From the NCBI GenBank assembly GCA_027730885.1, contig JAQCHM010000039.1, forward strand, positions 1-14,504: a stretch of 14,504 nt of DNA. Reading direction: 5' to 3'. This document shows positions 8,479 to 13,908 of this stretch, piece by piece (the first letter of the stretch is position 1; every line of letters starts with the position of its first letter). Origin of the DNA: Actinomycetota bacterium (lineage in GTDB: Bacteria; Actinomycetota; Acidimicrobiia; Acidimicrobiales; SZUA-35). The notes under the pieces are model-generated. The model searched no databases. It saw only the letters and a list, made by a program, of their open reading frames with translations, and was not told the DNA's origin. Both the position numbers and the translations under genes were made by a program.

Positions 8479-8552
8479 GGGGCTGTAGCTCAGTTGGCTA
8501 GAGCACCTGCTTTGCATGCAGGGGGTCAGGGGTTCGATTCCCCTCAGCTCCA
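8479..8552 (+). tRNA. tRNA-Ala (anticodon TGC)
   Basis: A full cloverleaf can be drawn. The acceptor 8479-8485 pairs with 8545-8551 and includes the G3:U70 wobble that marks alanine tRNAs. The D-arm GTAGCTCAGTTGGCTAGAGCAC is shown here only by its place after the acceptor. The anticodon stem CCTGC/GCAGG encloses loop TTTGCAT, so the anticodon is TGC. The T-arm is GGGG-TTCGATT-CCCC and the discriminator base is A8552; CCA is not fully encoded. A TAGGCT at 8462-8467 is a reasonable -10 box. The gene lies directly before an integrase, and tRNA 3' ends are common integration sites. Confidence 0.96.
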
Positions 8553-8570
8553 CGAGATTCCCCCAGGTCA

Positions 8571-8587
8571 GAGAGGATCAACCTCTC
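8571..8587 (+). terminator. Small hairpin after tRNA-Ala
   Basis: GAGAGG (8571-8576) and CCTCTC (8582-8587) form a perfect 6-bp stem with loop ATCAA, 18 bases after the tRNA. There is no T-tract, so termination is only a possibility; it could also be part of the integration site. Confidence 0.3.
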
Positions 8588-8612
8588 CCAGGGAGTCGGA
8601 AAAGTTGTCTCA

Positions 8613-8668
8613 GACGTAGCCAGATCAGACGTAGACATCGGACGTAGCCTTTTCGCCTGAGGCTACGT
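8613..8668 (+). repeat. GACGTAG direct repeats with one inverted copy
   Basis: GACGTAGCC at 8613-8621, GACGTAGAC at 8628-8636 and GACGTAGCC at 8641-8649 are direct repeats with 15- and 13-base periods. An inverted copy GGCTACGT at 8661-8668 pairs perfectly with ACGTAGCC at 8642-8649 across an 11-base loop. The cluster sits between tRNA-Ala and the integrase start, where integrase arm sites or excisionase sites are usually found. Role is inferred from position; the repeats themselves are directly visible. Confidence 0.6.
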
Positions 8669-8683
8669 AAGAGGAGTCGGCGG

Positions 8684-9802
8684 TTGGCGAAACGTCCGAC
8701 GGTGCGGTGGAACGAGGGGAAGCAACGGTGGATGGCGTGGGTCCGATTCCCTGACGGGTCGCGACGCAAAGTCGAACGGGCAGTCAAGGCCGACGCCCAG
8801 GCCGACCTCGATGCCCTTGTCACGCTGCGGGCGCAGAGCAAACTGCCGGACCCGGTCAGATCCAAGAGCACCACGTTCGCCGACGCCATCGAGGCCTGGT
8901 TCGACGCCGGCTGCCCCAACGTCGCCCCCACCCGCAAATCCCGGCACGCCCGACCCAAGTCGCCCAACATGATCGCGAACGCCCGCCAACTCCTCGGCAC
9001 CTCGGTCGTGCCGGTGATCGGTCAACTCCGAGTCGACCAGACCACTACCCAACGGCTCGAGGAACTCTTCGCGGCGATGGCTACCCGCGGCTACGCGACC
9101 AGCACCATCGACCGTAACTGGAACTACCTCAACCAGGCGCTCCAACACGCCCAACGCGAACGTCGAATCAAGACCAACCCCGCCACCGACGTCTTGTTGC
9201 CGGCGATCCGTCCCTCGAAGCAGCGCAAGAGCTTCACCATCGAACAAGCCCAAGCACTGCTCACCGACGCCATCCCCGCCGACCCCCGCCCCGCCATGTG
9301 GCTCACCGGACTCATGTGCGGCCTCCGGCCCGGTGAACTCGCCGGACTCCGCTGGCCTTACGTCACCCTCGACGATGACGATCCCAACATCCACATCGCC
9401 GAACGAGTCCTCGAAGTCGACGACAAGTACGTGGGCCAGGCCACACCGAAAACCGCCCGCAGCAAACGAACCATCCGCCTCCACCCCCTCCTGGTCGCTG
9501 CTCTCACCCGCCACCGCGAAGAACAAGACCTCTTGGGCCTCTACGACCCCGACGGGTTCGTGTTCTGCAGCCGCAACGGCACCCCGCTCACCATGTCGAA
9601 CATGCGCCGGGCGTTCCAGACGCTGTGCAAACGTGCGGGACTCGGCGACGGCTGGACCACCTACGAACTACGACACTCGTTCGTGTCGCTCGTCAGCGAC
9701 CAACTCGACAACCTTCTCGACATCGCCGACCTCGCCGGCCACAGCGACACCCGCACCACCCAGGGATACCGCCACAACGTCCGCCCGAGCCTGTGGCCCT
9801 GA
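8684..9802 (+). CDS. Tyrosine recombinase / phage-type integrase
   Basis: A 372-residue integrase. The start is TTG at 8684, preceded by GAGGAG at 8671-8676 with suitable spacing. The N-terminal region (RWNEGKQRWMAWVRFPDGSRRK) is the arm-binding type of domain, followed by the helical core-binding domain and the catalytic domain. Catalytic residues are visible: Arg215 in CGLRPGEL, the beta-hairpin Lys in TPKTARSKR, YELRHSF with Arg330, His353 in GHSDTRTT, and the nucleophile Tyr362 in GYRHN. The usual His of HxxR is Tyr, a common variant in actinobacterial integrases. The protein ends only 10 residues after Tyr362 and abuts an rhs fragment, so the C-terminus may be clipped. Its place beside tRNA-Ala suggests an integrative element or its remains. 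Confidence 0.9.
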   Translation: MAKRPTVRWNEGKQRWMAWVRFPDGSRRKVERAVKADAQADLDALVTLRAQSKLPDPVRSKSTTFADAIEAWFDAGCPNVAPTRKSRHARPKSPNMIANARQLLGTSVVPVIGQLRVDQTTTQRLEELFAAMATRGYATSTIDRNWNYLNQALQHAQRERRIKTNPATDVLLPAIRPSKQRKSFTIEQAQALLTDAIPADPRPAMWLTGLMCGLRPGELAGLRWPYVTLDDDDPNIHIAERVLEVDDKYVGQATPKTARSKRTIRLHPLLVAALTRHREEQDLLGLYDPDGFVFCSRNGTPLTMSNMRRAFQTLCKRAGLGDGWTTYELRHSFVSLVSDQLDNLLDIADLAGHSDTRTTQGYRHNVRPSLWP

Positions 9803-9805
9803 TCC

Positions 9806-10066
9806 CAGCCGGTAGTCGAACTTCAATGACACCGCGGTCGCCCCAGGCAACGTGACCGCGGTGGTGCGACCCAACCCGTCGTAGGCGACCGTGGTCACTT
9901 GAGCGTTCGGCGCGGTCACCGTCGACGGCTTACCCGACCGGGCGTCGTTGACGTACGTCGTCGTGTCATTCGCGGCGGGCGGGCCATTCACCAGGTTGAC
10001 CAAACCGGCAGCGTCGTAGTCATAGGTCGTAATCTGATTCCCCTCACCGGCCGGGCTTTCGTACTC
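9806..10066 (-). pseudogene. Internal fragment of an RHS/YD-repeat protein gene
   Basis: Reading the minus strand from about 10066 to 9806 gives about 87 residues of RHS-type sequence, with YD-repeat units such as TTYDYDAAGLVNLVNG, APNAQVTTVAYDGLGRTT and ATAVSLKFDYRLG. RHS proteins are very large surface or toxin-delivery proteins. Nothing N-terminal or C-terminal is present, and the fragment is bounded on both sides by integrase-related sequence. No start codon or promoter serves it. It is an isolated relic brought or left by recombination. The boundaries are judged from where YD-repeat character ends. Confidence 0.75.
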
Positions 10067-10110
10067 TCTGCCAACGTGCCGGCCTTGGCGACGGACTGGA
10101 CCACCTACGA
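10062..10110 (+). pseudogene. Remnant of a second, diverged integrase
   Basis: Bases 10062-10110 align with 9621-9668 of the intact integrase: I count about 41 of 47 matching positions plus one inserted base. The frame encodes LCQRAGLGDG beside LCKRAGLGDG in the intact gene, and most differences are at third codon positions. That pattern indicates an old homologue rather than a recent copy. The extra A in GACGGACTGG shifts the frame. Similarity stops after CTACGA. Confidence 0.55.
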
Positions 10111-10239
10111 GCAGCGGAGGCTGCGGAAGACTACTTCCTGGCACTGCACGACCTTGCTATCGAGCACGACGCGCTCATGGAGCGGGCAAAGCAGAGCCTG
10201 ACCAGCGCGGGAATCGACATCGAACCCGCCGAGGGTTGA
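10111..10239 (+). other. Unassigned gene end (about 42 residues) before the selenoprotein operon
   Basis: After the integrase remnant an open frame continues to a TGA at 10237-10239. It encodes an acidic helical tail: EAAEDYFLALHDLAIEHD, then ALMERAKQSLTSAGIDIE. Codon use looks coding-like. I recognise no family. It may be the 3' end of a gene whose front was lost in the rearrangement, in frame with the shifted integrase remnant by chance. Confidence 0.35.
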
Positions 10240-10282
10240 CCAGCCCGCACGAGCCCACCAAACCAACTTCGCACCCGACCGC

Positions 10283-10288
10283 TACCAT
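10283..10288 (+). promoter_or_regulatory. Candidate -10 box for the selenoprotein operon
   Basis: TACCAT is followed 7 bases later by the GTG at 10296, the spacing expected of a leaderless actinobacterial transcript. It supports 10296 rather than the in-frame TTG at 10236 as the start. No clear -35 box is seen. Confidence 0.4.
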
Positions 10289-10295
10289 CGGATCC

Positions 10296-11378
10296 GTGAA
10301 GCGCGAGTCGTCAGTGCCCGATGCCGAACGATCGATCCTGGGGTCGGGCGTTCGTTCCGATCTGGTCGAAGCCCACCGAGGTGTGGCCGCAGCGATGGCC
10401 CGCCCCGGCACCTGGTGGACCGGGGCCGAGCGCCACGCCATCGCTTCCGAGGTCCGCAGAGCCCTTGCCCACTCCGACCTGCCGCCGTGGCTGGCCCCTT
10501 CGGCCTGCGACCCCGACCATCCGGCTGCCATCGCGGCCGACCAGCAGCTCCCGGTCGCCGCGGTCGACGCCGTATGGCGGATCACCAACCACCCCGGGAC
10601 CCTGACCCACGACTGGTATCAGACCATCGTCGGAGGCATACCGACCGCCGAGCACTACGTCGAGCTCGTCAGCGTCGTTGCCATGGTCAACTCGATCGAC
10701 CGGTTCGCCGCCGTGCTTGACCTGGCCCCGATTCCGCTTCCTGAACCCGAGGCCGGTGAGCCGACCCGTGAGCGGATCGACGACACGGCCGTCCGCCACC
10801 ACTGGGTACCGACCGCCCCGGTCAAGGGGCCGAACGTCATCAAGGCCCTCAGCGCCGTCCCGGCCGACATCAAGGTTCGCCAGGCGTTGTCCAGTAGCCA
10901 GTACCTGCCGGAAGGTGCACTCATGGGCGACCTCGACTGGGGTCGCAACACCATCGACCGGCGACAGATCGAGCTGGTGGCGGCCCAGACCTCGATCGCC
11001 AACGAGTGCTTCTATTGAACGACCTCCCATGCCCTGCTGCTCGGTCTGAGCAGCGTCAACGTCGATGGAGAGATCAAGCCCGGCCGGCTGGCTGACGGGG
11101 CCGGGGTTCCGAACGGGAAGCTGCTCGTCGACTTCGTCAACGCCACCCGCGCCGGCGGCGACGAGCTGGCTGCCGTCCGAGACCGACTCACCGAGACCAT
11201 GGGTCCCGAGGCGTTGGTCGACGTGGCCGCGGTGGTTGCCAACTTCACGATGATGACCCGGATCGCCGACGGGACCGGCACGCCGCTCGACAGGGGAAGT
11301 GTCGAGATGTCGATCGACATCCGTCGGGAACTCGGCATCGACGACTTCGTCTCGGCTCGTCACATCGAGGGGTCATGA
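10296..11378 (+). CDS. Selenoprotein: AhpD/carboxymuconolactone decarboxylase-like, CxxU
   Basis: A 360-residue protein if the in-frame TGA at 11016-11018 is read as selenocysteine (Sec241). It has two AhpD-like halves. The first, around EHYVELVSVVAMVNSIDRF, lacks redox residues. The second, around RRQIELVAAQTSIANECFY-Sec-TTSHALLLG, has Glu226, Cys238, Sec241 and His245. This is the exact spacing of AhpD Glu118, Cys130, Cys133 and His137, with Sec in place of the peroxidatic Cys133 (numbering from memory). Coding continues in the same frame for 120 residues with no other stop. A SECIS-like hairpin lies 17 bases after the TGA. Likely function is thiol/selenol peroxidase or a related redox reaction. 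Its TGA overlaps the next start (ATGA). A TTG at 10236 would add 20 residues. Confidence 0.88.
11016..11018 (+). other. In-frame TGA, predicted selenocysteine 241
   Basis: The codon sits in Glu-Cys-Phe-Tyr-TGA-Thr-Thr-Ser-His, exactly where AhpD-family proteins have the second Cys of CxxC. The frame continues as protein-like sequence through 11375. Confidence 0.88.
11035..11055 (+). promoter_or_regulatory. SECIS-like hairpin of the AhpD-like gene
   Basis: GCTGCTC (11036-11042) and GAGCAGC (11048-11054) form a perfect 7-bp stem, extended by a T-G wobble, around the loop GGTCT (11043-11047). In bacteria SelB binds such an apical loop just after the UGA; I recall GGUCU as the loop in E. coli fdhF. 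The loop begins 24 bases after the TGA, inside the usual 16-37 base range. Confidence 0.8.
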
Positions 11379-12856
11379 CCGACACGCTGTCCGACCGCAG
11401 CCTCGGTTGGTTGCGTTACCTGGACCGCAAGGCCCACACCCCCGACGACTGGTCCCGATCCGGCCAACCCCACGCGCATTGGGACGATCGTTCGGACCCG
11501 CCGATGGCGAGCTGGCATCGCTTCGACCTCGTTGACTCGTCCTACGCCGTCGGCCTGATGGCCCAGCGCACCCCGGCCTGGACAGAGCGATACCTGGCCA
11601 TCCTCGACCAGTTGATCGAACGCCACACCAGTTGGTGGTCCGCGGCTGACTGGATGACCCAGTTCGGCCACGATCCCGACCAGGCCCACTATCCCGATGC
11701 CTACCGGCCCTTCATCCCATCCGAGCTGTGGGGCCACTACGACGTGCCGGGCTGGACGGCAAACGATACCGAGCCCTGGGGACTCCAGCCCGATCCCGTT
11801 GCGGCCGACGGGATGCTGTTCTACAAGGGATTCTTCCTGGTGCTCCTCGGAATCAGGTCGATGATCGCGGCGGCTGACGCGGCCGACGACGACCCCTGGA
11901 ACCGACCCTTCGACATGATCCGTGATGGCGACAACACCTTCACGTGGACCCACACCGACATCGCCCAGCATTTGAGCCGGCAGTGGTTGGCTGCCCCCAT
12001 CGGCTGTCATTGAGAGAACACCAAGATCTGGCCGTTTTGACTGGCCGGAGCGGGCCTCGGTCTGAGGCTCCACGACAACCGCCACGGTACTGACCTCCAC
12101 CATCAGGCCTTCGGCCCATGGTGGGCTCACGCCCGGCGGGCCTATCTGGGTCTCGACCGTTCCGAGCTCCCCGACACGACCACGCTGTACTACGACCCGA
12201 TCCTCGACATCCACCATCGCCTACCGGTGTCGTTCAACCTGACCACCGCGTTCTATGCCGCCCCCCAGGTGCCCGAAGACGCCCGCCGCCTGTTCGAGGC
12301 CGGCGCCCGGTCAGCAGGTCTCCACCAGCCTCTCCGCACCCCGCTGAGGGCCAGCCGCGCGTACGGGTCGTCCCTCCTGCTGGCACGCGAGTGGGGCCTC
12401 TCCGACATCGAAGCCAACCTGGTCGAAGCCATCGAGGCCTCCTACCAGCCGACCTGGGGCCGTGAGCGGCACGGCGAGTTCACCTGGGGCTTGGGACTGA
12501 ACGAAGAGCACCCTCGGGGTCAGTTCAACGCCTTCCTGGCCGCGGCAGAGGCCGGTGGGACCGGCCGATGGACCCGGCTCTCGGCTGCCCCTTTGGAGCC
12601 TTGCGCCCAGGTCGTCGGCGTCGACTTCCCCCAACTGGCACTCCGCCGGGCCGAGTGGGTCGACGGGGTCCTGCACCTCCGATTGGCCGCGTTGGTCGAC
12701 CGACCCCAGCAGCGGACGTCGTTCCGGGTCGTCGGAGCCGAGCCCGGACCGTGGCGGATCGTCGGCCCCGAGGGCGTTTCGATCAAGTCCGACGCCGCGG
12801 GGCTGACCGTCGAGGCTCCTTTGATCGAGGCCGATGTCGAGCTCCACCCGGGCTGA
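11375..12856 (+). CDS. Selenoprotein: linalool dehydratase/isomerase-like with two Sec
   Basis: A 493-residue protein when two in-frame TGAs are read as Sec213 and Sec222. Residues 211-222 read Cys-His-Sec-Glu-Asn-Thr-Lys-Ile-Trp-Pro-Phe-Sec. In Castellaniella linalool dehydratase/isomerase, as I recall it, catalytic Cys171 (followed by Glu) and Cys180 have the same nine-residue spacing. Flanks also agree: LRLHDNRHGTDLH against WVYDRLHGTDYR, and GMLFYKGFFLVLLG against NIMYKGHLNLMYG. The histidine of YKGH is Phe153 here, so the chemistry may differ. The fold expected is an alpha/alpha barrel. No signal peptide is seen, unlike the periplasmic relative. Translation after Sec222 runs 271 residues without another stop. 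The start overlaps the preceding stop (ATGA), implying coupling. Substrate unknown. Confidence 0.85.
12011..12013 (+). other. In-frame TGA, predicted selenocysteine 213
   Basis: It aligns with the first catalytic Cys of linalool dehydratase/isomerase, followed by the conserved Glu. A Cys two codons earlier (residue 211) could be a redox or bonding partner. Confidence 0.8.
12028..12048 (+). promoter_or_regulatory. Possible SECIS for the Sec213 codon
   Basis: CTGGCC (12028-12033) can pair with GGCCGG (12043-12048), with one T-G wobble, around a 9-base loop that starts with G, 20 bases after the first TGA. This fits loose bacterial SECIS rules but lacks GGTCT. The loop contains the second TGA, and the 3' arm overlaps the next hairpin, so the two structures exclude each other. 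Confidence 0.4.
12038..12040 (+). other. In-frame TGA, predicted selenocysteine 222
   Basis: It lies nine codons after the first TGA, aligning with the second catalytic Cys of linalool dehydratase/isomerase. It is 18 bases before the GGTCT loop, the same distance I recall for E. coli fdhF. Confidence 0.83.
12047..12071 (+). promoter_or_regulatory. SECIS-like hairpin of the dehydratase/isomerase-like gene
   Basis: GGAG (12047-12050) pairs with CTCC (12068-12071), and CCTC (12055-12058) with GAGG (12064-12067), around loop GGTCT (12059-12063). A 4-base 5' bulge (CGGG) separates the two stem parts. The core CTCGGTCTGAG is identical, and in the same codon phase, to the hairpin in the preceding gene. 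Confidence 0.78.
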
Positions 12857-12865
12857 GCATGCCTC

Positions 12866-12894
12866 TTGGCCTGGGTCGCGGCGCGTGCTAGACT
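12866..12894 (+). promoter_or_regulatory. Promoter of the DUF1330 gene
   Basis: TTGGCC (12866-12871), a 17-base spacer and TAGACT (12889-12894) form a good sigma-70-type promoter. The ATG at 12901 follows the -10 box by 6 bases, so the transcript would be leaderless. It gives this gene expression independent of the operon before it. Confidence 0.6.
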
Positions 12895-12900
12895 CGGAAC

Positions 12901-13194
12901 ATGAGCGCTTACTTGATCGTCAACTTCGACGTCGATGACGCTGCCACCTACAAGCAGTACCAGAAGGGCGCTGTCCCGTCGCTGGGGATCGGGGCCAACG
13001 CCAAGGTCGTCGCCTACGACACCGAGACCCTCCAGGTCGAGGGCGAGAGCGCCGGACATCAGACGGTGGTGCTCGAGTATCCGACGATGGAGGAGGCGCG
13101 AGCAGCCTACGACTCCGACGCCTACCAGGCCGTGCTTCCCTTGCGGTTCCAGGCCACCAGCAAGCACTTCGGAGTGATTGTCAAAGGCGCCTGA
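12901..13194 (+). CDS. DUF1330 family protein
   Basis: A 97-residue cytoplasmic protein with the ferredoxin-like pattern of DUF1330. It begins MSAYLIVNFDVDDAATYKQY, has the central VVAYDTETLQVEGE strand, then TVVLEYPTMEEARAAYDSDAYQ, and ends LRFQATSKHFGVIVKG. Length matches the family. These dimeric alpha-beta barrel proteins have no established reaction; some relatives bind small hydrophobic molecules. It is 44 bases after the selenoprotein operon and has its own promoter. A role with the operon is possible but not shown. The ATG is supported by the promoter spacing and by the family N-terminus. Confidence 0.87.
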   Translation: MSAYLIVNFDVDDAATYKQYQKGAVPSLGIGANAKVVAYDTETLQVEGESAGHQTVVLEYPTMEEARAAYDSDAYQAVLPLRFQATSKHFGVIVKGA

Positions 13195-13239
13195 ACAACC
13201 CCGGCCGACACGAGGCGGGGCCAGCGACCGGAGCGGCCA

Positions 13240-13465
13240 TCACGTTTGGGCACTGCCGTCGACGAGGTCACGTACCCCCTCCACGGTTGCCTGCATGTTC
13301 GCCTTGAGTATCCCGCGCCGGCGGTTCAACACTCGCTCCTCGCGGTCGGGGTCCTTCAGCGCCTGGGGAACCGTGCCGTCGTTCTCCTGACCGATGATCA
13401 TCGAGAACCTCAGTCGGCTTCCGGTTCCCTGTTCAGCCAGGTCGAAGCGCCAGGGAGGCTGGTGC
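13240..13465 (-). pseudogene. C-terminal remnant of an SRPBCC/START-like protein
   Basis: On the minus strand, 13463 down to the TGA at 13240 encodes about 74 residues typical of the end of an SRPBCC (polyketide cyclase/START) domain: PPWRFDLAEQGTGSRLRFSM, then ERVLNRRRGILKANMQATVE and a final GVRDLV helix. The first half of the domain is missing. Its frame continues upstream to an ATG at 13581, but that part lies in AT-rich DNA and looks nothing like the family. The gene was cut at about 13465 by whatever placed the AT-rich block there. Confidence 0.65.
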
Positions 13466-13745
13466 GAAATTCCAAACCCCAATGTTGATGGGGTTTTGGC
13501 TGGGGTTTCATTAAATGTTTGGAACGCGAAACTGCGTTTTTGGAACGTGGTCATCGGGGGGGGCTTTAGGTGACTTAACATGCCGTATCGCTATTGATCC
13601 TAAATCCAAGTCTTATTCGCGCAGGTCAGCTGCTAAATAATCCTCTTTTTGTTCTTAATTCGACGCCTATTATCCACTCGTGTCCAATTTCGCACTTCCA
13701 TTTATGTTTCGCTTTGGTGCCTGGGCTTACCTTTGCAGGATCCTA
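13466..13745. other. AT-rich block with abrupt borders, no recognised gene
   Basis: About 275 bases of clearly lower GC than everything around them. Contents seen: an inverted repeat CCAAACCCCA (13472-13481) against TGGGG-TTTTGG (13489-13499); repeated GGGGTTT; a small hairpin AACGC/GCGTT near 13523-13538; TTTGGAACG twice; and eight G in a row at 13556-13563. No terminal inverted repeats, transposase or matching border duplication are visible. Frames crossing it do not look like protein. It may be a foreign insertion or an assembly join. Confidence 0.5.
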
Positions 13746-13830
13746 CCCGAGTGCTTGCACTGCGCCGAGCTCATCCTCCAGCCGGGCGAGGCGGTCATCG
13801 CGCGAGTGGGCGATCCAGCGACCGGGCGAT
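13746..13830 (+). other. Possible 3' end of an unknown gene
   Basis: Directly after the AT-rich block a plus-strand frame reads ECLHCAELILQPGEAVIARVGDPATGR and stops with TGA at 13828-13830; the quoted string is the whole visible piece in two parts, ECLHCAELILQPGE and AVIARVGDPATGR. It looks coding and has a Cys-x-x-Cys pair, but it is too short to assign. From 13831 to 13908 I see nothing definite. Confidence 0.25.
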
Positions 13831-13908
13831 GACGATCACGGCGACACGGTGTGAGGGTTGGGGCGCCTCGGTTTCACGACGACGGGCGCGACGGGCCATG
13901 CTCACACC

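Noticed and set aside
8536..10046. GATTCCCCTCA in the tRNA T-arm (8536-8546) and again at 10036-10046, as attL and attR
   Set aside because: Only 11 bases match, and the second copy lies inside the rhs reading frame where it is explained by coding; typical tRNA-derived att cores are longer.
10311..11363. Long minus-strand open frame opposite the AhpD-like gene
   Set aside because: It is antisense to well-supported coding sequence and shows no family motifs; high-GC DNA commonly leaves such frames open. The same applies to the minus frame 11360-12217.
10296..12856. Pair of pseudogenes or frameshifted genes with premature stops
   Set aside because: All three interruptions are TGA, never TAA or TAG; reading continues in the same frame; each falls at a catalytic Cys column; two SECIS-like hairpins follow. 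Random decay would not do this.
10296..12856. TGA reassigned to Trp or Gly in a variant genetic code
   Set aside because: TGG encodes Trp throughout, and many intact genes here (xseA, xseB, prfC, integrase, DUF1330) end normally at TGA.
12227..12856. Separate 209-residue gene starting at GTG 12227
   Set aside because: It is in the same frame as the 11375 gene, coding-like sequence continues upstream to 12041, and the fold needs both parts.
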